NCBI GenBank assembly: GCA_937880095.1
Contig: CALFLK010000009.1
Span: 1-31,815, forward strand
From: an uncultured Faecalibacterium sp.
GTDB taxonomy: Bacteria; Bacillota; Clostridia; Oscillospirales; Ruminococcaceae
Length of the DNA stretch: 31,815 nt
Direction: 5' to 3'
Part shown: positions 15,967-24,273 of the stretch, one piece after another
Layout of the letters: the number at the start of each line of letters is the position of its first letter
Position numbering within the stretch: position 1 is the first letter of the stretch
The notes under the pieces: generated by a model
What the model saw: only the letters and a program-made list of their open reading frames with translations
What the model was told of the DNA's origin: nothing
Databases searched by the model: none
Made by a program: the position numbers and the translations under genes

Positions 15967-16305
15967 TTACAATCTCCGCAGTAATTTGACCAGCTGTCCC
16001 TGGACGATTGCTTTGACTTCCATGTATTCCTGCCGGATCTGTTCTACGTCAGATCGGTAGACGCTGCGGGTTTCATTACAACGTTTTGTAATCTGATTGA
16101 TGCTGCCGGATAGTCTGGATAATTGTGCTGTTACGGCCTTTAGCTCATGGAAGTCGTAATGTCGAACTTCGCCGTTGAGCAGCATTTCTCGTGCGAAGCG
16201 TTCAAAGTTCGTACATCGTGCATCTGCCATCTTTGCACGGATCTGGTCATTCTCTTCTTCCGTGAAACTAATCTTTACACGAATGTTACGGTATCGGTTT
16301 GACAT
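15967..16305 (-). CDS. mobC: MobC-like relaxosome accessory protein
   Basis: 112 aa from the ATG at 16305, which has AGGAGGTG upstream; the frame extends further but into the oriT-like repeats. The N-terminus RYRNIRVKISFTEEENDQIRAK reads as a ribbon-helix-helix with a short basic strand, and AVTAQLSRLSGSINQITKRC matches the conserved helix of MobC proteins. These bind oriT and help the relaxase open the nick region. The gene lies directly beside the oriT-like repeats, as is usual. It is separated from the relaxase gene by the HipA-like operon, which looks inserted between them. Confidence 0.8.
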   Translation of the reverse strand: MSNRYRNIRVKISFTEEENDQIRAKMADARCTNFERFAREMLLNGEVRHYDFHELKAVTAQLSRLSGSINQITKRCNETRSVYRSDVEQIRQEYMEVKAIVQGQLVKLLRRL

Positions 16306-16319
16306 AAAAACACCTCCTA

Positions 16320-16440
16320 GTCGAGAAAGGGGTTTGGGGATTTCCCCCAAAAGGGGCTTGGGTTCTCCCAACAAGCGCATGTGGGGGACCACATGCAATG
16401 CTTGCTAACCATCGCTGACGCTCTGGTTACTCTCAAAAAA
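16320..16440. other. Candidate origin of transfer (oriT)
   Basis: Non-coding, with stacked inverted repeats: TTTGGGG-AT-TTCCCCCAAA near 16333-16351, CTTGGG-TTCT-CCCAA near 16357-16372, and a perfect GCATGTGG (16377-16384) / CCACATGC (16389-16396) pair with a 4-nt loop. It sits immediately upstream of mobC and between mobC and the helicase block. IR clusters beside mobC are where relaxases of this class nick. The nick site itself cannot be assigned from sequence alone. Confidence 0.65.
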
Positions 16441-16447
16441 TAAAAGC

Positions 16448-16672
16448 TCACAGGAATTCCAGCGGTGGGTCGGCAGGGGCCTTGGACAAGTCCAGCTGCT
16501 CCACCGTGGCATCGGATAGGCTAACCAGCAAAAAAAGAAGCTCCTGCATTTCCGATGCGACGGGCGGGGATGCCTGGGAAATTTCTTTTACCAGCTTGTT
16601 GATCAAACTCATGCGGTTCGGCTTTTCTGAAGTGGTGTAACGACGAATAAGATAAAGCTGCTTATCGGTCAT
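16448..16672 (-). CDS. Small conserved ICE protein downstream of the helicase gene
   Basis: 74 aa from the ATG at 16672, with AGGAGG seven to eight bases upstream, overlapping the end of the large helicase gene by 11 bp. It starts MTDKQLYLIRRYTTSEKPNR and is helical, with no motif I can name. The overlap suggests coupled translation, so it probably acts with the conjugation genes. Longer versions of the frame start inside the helicase and are not supported. Confidence 0.7.
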   Translation of the reverse strand: MTDKQLYLIRRYTTSEKPNRMSLINKLVKEISQASPPVASEMQELLFLLVSLSDATVEQLDLSKAPADPPLEFL

Positions 16673-19600
16673 GGTAGGTTTCCTCCTGATGGATGATTGA
16701 TGCATTTTCTTTTTCCTTACAGCCACGCAGCAGCTCGGATTCAGCCGGCTGCAGGAGGATGGATTCAGCGGCAGTATGAACGGCATCGGCAATGCGATCA
16801 GCCAGCGATGCGTGAGCTGGTTCCTGTCCGGCACTGGATTCCTGAGTGGGTGCGGGGTCATTCTGGTTCATGTTGAGCAATGCATCCAACTCGGCCAAAC
16901 GGCTGCTCTTTTCAGCAAGCTCGGCTTCCTGAATGAATGGCTTTGCCAGTTCCGCGCGGGCATTTACAACCTGCTGTGCGATTTCCTCTTGACGCTGCTG
17001 ATAGGTCGGAATTTGATTTTCGATGCCGTTAAGTAAATGACCCAAGCGGGACATATTACCTATCGCATCGCTGCCCAGCTTCGTGTCATAAGCATCTGCA
17101 CCAATAAGTTGCGCATGAAATTCTTGGCCCAACAGATTGTAGCTGACCTTCACATCAAAGCCCCGATAAGTTCCAACTAGTACGGGTTTGTCTGCTTTCA
17201 TCGCTGCGCCTAGCATACCCAGCAAGGCGCGACCCGCTTCGTCACGCTTATCATAGGTTTTGCCCTCCAGCGTGATAGAGAAAATTTCCTTTCCTTCTGT
17301 GTCCAGTCGGGTGTTAGCCTTTGCTGTCAGCAAATCTTTTTCGGCGTTTTGAAGCTGCTCTTTCAGTTGCTGCTGTTGCTGCGGATATTGAATGGTTAAA
17401 GCATCTTCCAGCCGATATTTCTGGCTGTTATAAGCTGCCTTCAACGACCGCAGACGTGTGACCTGGATGTCCAGATCCATCTTCTCTTTAATCATCGGAT
17501 TACCGGCTGCCAGAGCCTTAACCTCGGCATAAGACAAAGCAGCATCATCCATATCATCACAGGAACGGGCGGGGCTTTTGCTCGTCATGACTTGACCAAT
17601 AAAGCGCTGCTTGTTTTCAATCAGCTGCCAGCTGTAGCTGTCGAAGGTCGATTCCGTCACATATCGGAAGATCTGAACTTCTTTGTTCTCATTGCCTTGG
17701 CGAACCATACGGCCTTCACGCTGTTCAATGTCCGAAGGACGCCAAGGCACATCCAAATGATGAAGAGCAATCAGTTTGCGCTGTACATTCGTGCCGGCAC
17801 CCATCTTAGCGGTACTGCCCATAAGGATACGCACCTTACCGCTGCGAACCTTGCCAAATAGCTCGGCTTTTTTGGCTTCTGTATTTGCGTTATGGATGAA
17901 CTGGATTTCCTCATCCGGAATACCACGGGCAATCAACTTGTCACGCATATCATCATACACATTGAAGGTGCCGGGCTTGGGGGTGGACAAATCACAGAAC
18001 ACTAACTGCGTGGATTTCTTTTCTGCGGTGTTTTGCCAGATGTTAAATACCTGCTCCACACAAGCATTCACTTTGCTGCCAGGATCATCGGGAAGATCTG
18101 GGTCAATGAGCCGCTGATCCAACGCCAGCTTGCGGCCGTCATTGGTGATACGCAGCATATTATCCACGGAAGGATCAACGATACCGGCACGCACCTGTTC
18201 GGCACGTTCGCCCAAAGCGGTAACCATTCGTTTTTGAATCTCGCTGGGCTTCAGTACCACATTGGTGGGGTGGCCGCCTACCAGCTCCGGAACGGGCAGC
18301 TTCAGCATATCGGCGGTTTGCACATCCGCACACTGCTTGAATAGGCTCATCAGCTCCGGCAGATTGTAGAATTTTGCAAAGCGTGTCTTGGTTCGGTAGC
18401 CGGTGCCTTCGGGTGCCAGTTCGATAGCCGTGACCGTTTCTCCAAAGGTGGATGCCCAACTATCAAAGGCATCAATACCATTTTCCTGTAACGTGTGGAA
18501 CTGCAAGTATCGCATCATGGTATACATTTCCGTCATGCTGTTAGAAATAGGGGTGCCGGTGGCAAATGTAACACCACGACCGCCAGTCATTTCATCCAGG
18601 TACATACATTTCATGAGAAGGTCGCTGGCTTTCTGACTTTCGCTCTGGTTTATACCTGCCACATTCCGCATCTTGGTTGGGCACATGAGGTTCTTAAAAT
18701 TGTGTGCTTCGTCCACCATCAGGCTGTCTACGCCTAATTCCTCAAAGGTCACCACATCGTCACGCTGGACAGAATTGGTGAGGTTTTCCAGCCGTTTCTC
18801 CAGCTGTTTTCGCATACGCTCCACCTGTTTAACAGTGAAGTTTTCAGCGCGTTGCTGTTTCAGATCCGACGCCTGCTGGACGAGCGTGTTGATCTGATTT
18901 TGGATGTATTGTTCTTGACGCTCTAAAGAAAGAGGAATTTTTTGGAACTGACTGTGGCCAATCACGATGATGTCATAATCACCGGTAGCAATCTTTGAAC
19001 AGAACCGTTTGCGGCGTGAGGTTTCAAAGTCTTTGTTGGTAGCAACCAAAATCTTGGCAGTGGGGTAGAGCAGCAGTGCTTCAGATGCCAGCTGTTCCGT
19101 CAGATGGTTCGGGACGGCAATCATGGTTTTGCTGCATAGTCCCAATCGCTTTTGCTCCATGGCAGCAGCAACCATTTCGAACGTCTTGCCGGCACCGACC
19201 ACATGGGCCAGCAGGGTATTGCCGCCATATAAGATATGGGCAATGGCATTTCTCTGATGGGGCCGCAGATTGATTTCCGGGTTCATACCCACAAAATTGA
19301 TATGACTGCCATCGTATTCACGGGGGCGGATACTGTTGAATTTGGTGTTATACAATGCTACAAGCTGTTTGCGTCTGGTTTGATCTTGGAAAATCCAATC
19401 ACCAAAGGCTTCTTCAATTTGCCGTTGCTTTTCCTGGGCAGCTTGTGTGTCCGGACCGTTCAGCACGCGTTTTTCGCCGTCCATCTCCTGCACAACATCA
19501 TAAATCTGGATTGCACGCAGATTCAGGCTTTCCTCAAAAATACGATAGAAACTGGCTCGCTTGGTTCCATACGTCATATTTGCGCGGATATTGGCAGAAT

Positions 19601-22600
19601 CCAGAGATTTGTTGCTGACGTTCCAAGTTCCTGAATAAGGTACATAGGTCACGTCTATCTTTTGGTGGATGTAGAACGGTGTCTGCATCAGTTCGTCCAT
19701 GAACTGTTTGTAGATTTCCGTAGGTATCCAGGTCGTTCCAATGCGAACAGAAATTTCGCTGGCGTCCAAATCCTTTGGCTGTACCTGTTGCAGTGCTTCT
19801 ACATTGACCTGGTATTGTGGATCGGATGCAGCAGCCTGTTTTGCAATCGCCAATTTCTCACGCACATTCCCGGAAAGATATGCATCTGCTGCCAGATAAA
19901 GGGGCTTTTCGTCGAAGTTTTTTTGTGTTGGGTCACGGAAGATGACGCCGGTTAAATCGTCAATCAGCTGTTCGGGAGATTTGTCGGTCAGCTTGCTCAT
20001 GTATTCCAGATCCACACAAGCCTTTTCACCAATGCTGACAGCCAATGCGTCCGATGCAGTATTTACATGCTCTACCGGATGGGCAGCACGAACCGTACGC
20101 TTGTGGAATAGATCTGTTTTCCCACGGAATTTACCGTCTTCGTCGATGTCCTCCAAAGAACAAAGCAGGAAGTAGCTGCTGTCGTCACTGAAAGCCATTT
20201 TGCTGCCTCGGCTGTTGATCAGGCCGTATTTCTTCTGATAGGCGTCATACCGCTGGTTCAGGTCCTTTTGTAATGCTGCAATCACTTCATCAGGCTGATC
20301 CTCCAGCTGAACCTGCAAAAGCTCACGCACGGTGTCACGCAGTCCAATCAATGCCTGTACACGCTGCTCTGCGGTCTTGTTCAGATGCACTTCCTTCATC
20401 AAGGAATTTTCGCGGTAATACAGTTTTTCATTTTTTACGGTATAACTGAAGTTGCGGACAGACGGATCTGCAGGAATCGTCACAAGGCTGGGTTCGTCCT
20501 CGTCCAGAATGATTTCTGCTTTTGTAAGTGTGGCTTGCAGATGGCTCATAGCGGAATCGAGCTGCTGCTCCAGAGATTCTTCATAACTTGGCTGGCAGGT
20601 CATCGTAGGGCCGTAAGGGCCGCTGATCATTTCCAGCTTTCCGCAGACCATTTCCGGATGCTCCACAAAATACTGGTTAACGGTGATACCATCGGGTGTT
20701 GTGCTCAAATGCAGCCAAGGCTGGTCTTTGTCCGACAACTGTTCCCGTTTCTGCAAGAAAAGAATATCAGACGTGACCTCGGTACCCGCATTATTCTTGA
20801 ATGTAGTATTCGGCAGACGTACCGCTCCAACGAGTTCACATCGTGCCGCAAGGTACTTGCGGACACGTTCGTCTTTTTTATCCATGGTGCCGCTGCTGGT
20901 GATAAAGGCCATAATGCCACCTGTTCGCAGCTTGTCAATGGATTTAGCCAGGAAGTAATCATGGATGCGGAAGTGCAGTCGGTCGTACTGCTTGTCCGAA
21001 ACAGAGAAATCTCCAAAGGGGACATTGCCTACGGCACAATCAAAGAAACTATCGGGCAGATTAGCCTTTTCGTATCCGGTTACCTGAATGTTTGCCTTCT
21101 GATAGAGCTGCTTTGCAATGCGTCCGGTCAGGCTGTCCAGTTCTACGCCGTAGAGATTGGCCTTGTTCTGGTCAAAGCTGTTGGGCTTGTGGCCAAAGAA
21201 TGCACCTACACCCATGGCAGGATCTAAGATGTTGCCGCTGGTAACACCCATACGCTCCAGCGCACGATACATGGGGTGAATGACCTCGCTGGGTGTGTAG
21301 AAAGCCGTTAGGGTAGAGCTGCGGGCCGCATTGTATTCATTTTCTGTCAGCAGCTGCTGCAGCTCCGTATATTCAGTAGCCCAGCTGGATTTGTCCTGGT
21401 CAAAAGCATCTGCCAGACCGCCCCAACCACAATATGCCGCCAAAACTTTTTGTTCTTCAGCAGTGGCGGGGGTACCGCCGTTGTCCATACGCTGCTCGAT
21501 TTGCTTCAGCAATTTGATTGCTTTTATATTGGCAGCATACTTTTCGCGGGCACCGGATGGCGTTTCCGGAGTGTAGGATGCTGTGTAATTGATAGGTTCA
21601 TAAGAATATGAAGTGTCGGCCGCAGCTGCATCACGCATAACTTGCTCAACAAAGGGGGTGTCCAGTTGCGAGTAACGTTCCTGCGGATGCTCCATCCATC
21701 TACGAACGGTGGCGATGGATTCTGTCCTGAAAATCGGGAACCCTGCCTTTTGTACAAATGTGATATCCTGTAAATTTACGGTACCAGTCTGTTCGTTGAC
21801 CCGATCTACTTGGAATAGACGACTATCCCATTCAAAGGTGGTTTCGTTGGGAATCAGATGCTCTTTTGCAAACGCGGCATCGCTGATTTCATGCAGTTCC
21901 ATGGACAGGTCGGGGTTTGCTTGTTCCGGAAGAAGCAAACCTTGTTCTTCCGCATAGTCCATAGCATCCGCCATCATACGGTCGTAGTCCAGAGCGACGA
22001 GTTCTGTGTCAATCAGCTCCTGCAGATTGTCATAGACATCCTCACGAATGATTTCGCCGTCCAGCAGGTACCGCATGGTAGGACTTTGCAGATCGGCTTC
22101 GATCTCTATCGCTTGACGTCCGTTTTCAGCAGTACCATAAGCGATTGGAATGTGGTGTAAATCGGTATAGTCCTCCGGCTCACTTTCAGAGAATTCCTTC
22201 TCACAGAACTGTTCAATCAGTTCTTTTGCTGTGTCCAGTTGGCTTTGTTGTGGCTGCATGAATTCGACGGGGTCAGCTGTCAAATAACGATTCATGCGTA
22301 CCATCAGCTGAATCCGTGCAGCAGCTTCTGACCAGTTCAGATGACAGATAGCGCCGTTGCTGCATTGGATAATATCAAACCCCTTTGCATCGTAGTTGAT
22401 CCAGCTGCGTTCGCCTGTCAGCAAAGTCCAGCTCCGGCCGCCGATACCATATTCTTTCTTCAGCCAGTCTGCATTTTCCTGTCTGGTGTATGGCTTGGAA
22501 AACCATGCTTGAATGCGTTCTTTCCCACCGACAAAACCACTTCCGATGCTTAGTGCATACTTAATTTCATTTTCTGAGAGTGGCAATCTCTGATTGCCAT

Positions 22601-24254
22601 TTATACGCGGTGCAGATGTGGTCACGGTGTCTTCAGCGGGAGAATCGCTTCGCACATTGAAAAAAGAAAGCTGACCATCTGAAATATCAGCCGTCGGATG
22701 AGTTACAGCAGTGGTTACTGGAGCAAGCAGCTTTCCGGTATGGATGTATTCGCCAACCTGTTCAGCCACAGACTGCCAGGGTAGGATGGTTTCTGCGCTT
22801 CTGTTGATATAGGTTCCTTCACACAGCAGCAAGCCGTCGGCTTCTTTATGAAAGCTAACTGGCTTTCCATCAATAGAAAACTCGGAAAAGGAATCATCAT
22901 AGGCATTTTCAATAAAGTGGATTCGCTCTTGGAGGTTCGGATGTACCTGATAAAAGTTGAGGATTTTTTCATTTGAAATACGGGCAAGCCCGTTATGGCA
23001 TAAGATACTCTCAACGATTTCCGGTTTAACAGCGGGCATAGAAAAAGCGGAGGGCGTTTTATCGCTCTCCGCTTCTTTCGATATATTGGATTGTTCGCTT
23101 ACAGCTCGTACAGCATCGGCAGTGCCAGTTCCTCGGCCTGTGCGTGCAGGCTGTTCATGTACTGCGTCCAGCCGATGGGATCGGTCTTTCGGTCTGGTTC
23201 CGGCGAGGTCTTTTTCAGGGCTTCCATCGTTTCGTCGATCTGCTCCTTCACTCGCTTCTCGATCTCCAGCAGGTGAGGATACAGCGTTCCTTCCAGTGTC
23301 ATCTCGTCGAATGTCATCTGGTCGTTCTCCCGTAGGAACTCTCGACGCATTCTGCCATACTTCCCGATTTCCTCTGTCGGCTGTCCCTCCATGGTCACGT
23401 TGGGGATCAGATATCCGTTCTGGTTGATGTACTCCATGTTTGGCCTCCTGTTCTTGGTATGATTCTTTTTCTTTTACAGTTGTATTATACACGCCCGTAT
23501 GTTCTTTGGCAATGCTGTCGATTTCATAAACAACCGCACCAATTTCCGTTAGCAGGGGTTTTGCGATTAAACGTAAAGCATTTCCTAAAAAACAGCCGAT
23601 TTGTTGGGTGTCGAAGTTTTGTACATTTGCAAAACTACTAATATCCAGAGGTGCAGTATCCAGACCTAACCGTACTGTGGCCATATATACTGCACTTTGC
23701 TGGATGATGTCCAAAAGGATTTTATGTTGTTCTTTTTTATCAAACCATTCCAGTGAGCTTTCTCTGCAACGCTGATCCAATACGGTGAGGATATGCTCTT
23801 GGTTGTTCAGCAATAGTTCGTGTACACGATGCTCCAGGACTTCCTGTACAGTGGATTTTTCTGCGTTCTGACACAGTCTTTGATATACCGCTTGGTGGTT
23901 GACACTTGTAACGAACCATGGCATTCCGATTGCGTCACTTTGCTGCATGGGTCTTTCATAGGTGTCCCGTATATCAAAAACAAATTGCAGACGATTCCCA
24001 TTTGACTTAGTATCCAAGATTGCAATGCCGTGAGATCCCTGCCGTATCCATCGGTTTGCTGTTGTATTCCAGTAACTCATAGTTGCACATGACACAGCTT
24101 TGGGGCGCTGTGCCCAAATCAACAACTGGTTTGGATAGGCATAAGTGTAGGTGTAGGCAGCTGACCGCAAATAACTTTCCCAGTTTTCCTTATTTGCAGT
24201 TGCTTTTTCTACCAGCTGGTGCGCCAGCTGATAGATTTCTGTCTGTTTGGACAT
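16662..24254 (-). CDS. Giant ArdC-like / N6-adenine methyltransferase / SNF2-type helicase protein
   Basis: A 2530-aa protein typical of clostridial conjugative elements. Residues about 1-85 resemble the ArdC N-terminal DNA-binding part (PNQLLIWAQRP, RQGSHGIAILD). A low-complexity linker lies at about 270-390. The methyltransferase has ILDPAMGVGAFFG near 1008 and GNVPFGDF, a variant of NPPY, near 1072. The helicase has VVGAGKTFEM near 1683, MVDEAHNF near 1845, GTPISNS near 1899 and REGRMVRQGN near 2180. All ATPase motifs are kept. It probably handles and modifies transferred DNA, protecting it from restriction in the recipient. AAGGAGG precedes the ATG. An unrelated gene, tnpV-like, lies inside its linker in the +1 frame. 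Confidence 0.9.
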   Translation of the reverse strand: MSKQTEIYQLAHQLVEKATANKENWESYLRSAAYTYTYAYPNQLLIWAQRPKAVSCATMSYWNTTANRWIRQGSHGIAILDTKSNGNRLQFVFDIRDTYERPMQQSDAIGMPWFVTSVNHQAVYQRLCQNAEKSTVQEVLEHRVHELLLNNQEHILTVLDQRCRESSLEWFDKKEQHKILLDIIQQSAVYMATVRLGLDTAPLDISSFANVQNFDTQQIGCFLGNALRLIAKPLLTEIGAVVYEIDSIAKEHTGVYNTTVKEKESYQEQEAKHGVHQPERISDPQRDHGGTADRGNREVWQNASRVPTGERPDDIRRDDTGRNAVSSPAGDREASEGADRRNDGSPEKDLAGTRPKDRSHRLDAVHEQPARTGRGTGTADAVRAVSEQSNISKEAESDKTPSAFSMPAVKPEIVESILCHNGLARISNEKILNFYQVHPNLQERIHFIENAYDDSFSEFSIDGKPVSFHKEADGLLLCEGTYINRSAETILPWQSVAEQVGEYIHTGKLLAPVTTAVTHPTADISDGQLSFFNVRSDSPAEDTVTTSAPRINGNQRLPLSENEIKYALSIGSGFVGGKERIQAWFSKPYTRQENADWLKKEYGIGGRSWTLLTGERSWINYDAKGFDIIQCSNGAICHLNWSEAAARIQLMVRMNRYLTADPVEFMQPQQSQLDTAKELIEQFCEKEFSESEPEDYTDLHHIPIAYGTAENGRQAIEIEADLQSPTMRYLLDGEIIREDVYDNLQELIDTELVALDYDRMMADAMDYAEEQGLLLPEQANPDLSMELHEISDAAFAKEHLIPNETTFEWDSRLFQVDRVNEQTGTVNLQDITFVQKAGFPIFRTESIATVRRWMEHPQERYSQLDTPFVEQVMRDAAAADTSYSYEPINYTASYTPETPSGAREKYAANIKAIKLLKQIEQRMDNGGTPATAEEQKVLAAYCGWGGLADAFDQDKSSWATEYTELQQLLTENEYNAARSSTLTAFYTPSEVIHPMYRALERMGVTSGNILDPAMGVGAFFGHKPNSFDQNKANLYGVELDSLTGRIAKQLYQKANIQVTGYEKANLPDSFFDCAVGNVPFGDFSVSDKQYDRLHFRIHDYFLAKSIDKLRTGGIMAFITSSGTMDKKDERVRKYLAARCELVGAVRLPNTTFKNNAGTEVTSDILFLQKREQLSDKDQPWLHLSTTPDGITVNQYFVEHPEMVCGKLEMISGPYGPTMTCQPSYEESLEQQLDSAMSHLQATLTKAEIILDEDEPSLVTIPADPSVRNFSYTVKNEKLYYRENSLMKEVHLNKTAEQRVQALIGLRDTVRELLQVQLEDQPDEVIAALQKDLNQRYDAYQKKYGLINSRGSKMAFSDDSSYFLLCSLEDIDEDGKFRGKTDLFHKRTVRAAHPVEHVNTASDALAVSIGEKACVDLEYMSKLTDKSPEQLIDDLTGVIFRDPTQKNFDEKPLYLAADAYLSGNVREKLAIAKQAAASDPQYQVNVEALQQVQPKDLDASEISVRIGTTWIPTEIYKQFMDELMQTPFYIHQKIDVTYVPYSGTWNVSNKSLDSANIRANMTYGTKRASFYRIFEESLNLRAIQIYDVVQEMDGEKRVLNGPDTQAAQEKQRQIEEAFGDWIFQDQTRRKQLVALYNTKFNSIRPREYDGSHINFVGMNPEINLRPHQRNAIAHILYGGNTLLAHVVGAGKTFEMVAAAMEQKRLGLCSKTMIAVPNHLTEQLASEALLLYPTAKILVATNKDFETSRRKRFCSKIATGDYDIIVIGHSQFQKIPLSLERQEQYIQNQINTLVQQASDLKQQRAENFTVKQVERMRKQLEKRLENLTNSVQRDDVVTFEELGVDSLMVDEAHNFKNLMCPTKMRNVAGINQSESQKASDLLMKCMYLDEMTGGRGVTFATGTPISNSMTEMYTMMRYLQFHTLQENGIDAFDSWASTFGETVTAIELAPEGTGYRTKTRFAKFYNLPELMSLFKQCADVQTADMLKLPVPELVGGHPTNVVLKPSEIQKRMVTALGERAEQVRAGIVDPSVDNMLRITNDGRKLALDQRLIDPDLPDDPGSKVNACVEQVFNIWQNTAEKKSTQLVFCDLSTPKPGTFNVYDDMRDKLIARGIPDEEIQFIHNANTEAKKAELFGKVRSGKVRILMGSTAKMGAGTNVQRKLIALHHLDVPWRPSDIEQREGRMVRQGNENKEVQIFRYVTESTFDSYSWQLIENKQRFIGQVMTSKSPARSCDDMDDAALSYAEVKALAAGNPMIKEKMDLDIQVTRLRSLKAAYNSQKYRLEDALTIQYPQQQQQLKEQLQNAEKDLLTAKANTRLDTEGKEIFSITLEGKTYDKRDEAGRALLGMLGAAMKADKPVLVGTYRGFDVKVSYNLLGQEFHAQLIGADAYDTKLGSDAIGNMSRLGHLLNGIENQIPTYQQRQEEIAQQVVNARAELAKPFIQEAELAEKSSRLAELDALLNMNQNDPAPTQESSAGQEPAHASLADRIADAVHTAAESILLQPAESELLRGCKEKENASIIHQEETYHDR
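23099..23437 (-). CDS. tnpV: TnpV-like protein nested out of frame in the helicase gene
   Basis: A 112-aa protein in the +1 frame relative to the helicase gene on the same strand. It begins MEYINQNGYLIPNVTM and carries IGKYGRMRREFLREN and EGTLYPHLLEIEKRVKEQID, with MNSLHAQAEELALPMLYEL at the end, matching transposon-encoded TnpV proteins in length and layout. It has its own AGGAGG six bases before the ATG, so it is probably translated. The same DNA in the helicase frame gives a disordered Arg/Asp/Gly-rich linker. TnpV has no established function. The domain-like nested frame and unstructured outer frame suggest that the linker was built over the older gene. Confidence 0.75.
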   Translation of the reverse strand: MEYINQNGYLIPNVTMEGQPTEEIGKYGRMRREFLRENDQMTFDEMTLEGTLYPHLLEIEKRVKEQIDETMEALKKTSPEPDRKTDPIGWTQYMNSLHAQAEELALPMLYEL

Positions 24255-24273
24255 GATATACCTCCTTGTTTTA

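Noticed and set aside
20385..21227. A 280-aa plus-strand frame opposite the helicase gene
   Set aside because: It is a shadow of the helicase frame: no ribosome binding site and no domain, while the opposite strand has strong motifs.
16662..24254. The large helicase-methyltransferase as a BREX or DISARM defence gene
   Set aside because: No partner defence genes; it sits between conjugation genes as in ordinary ICEs.
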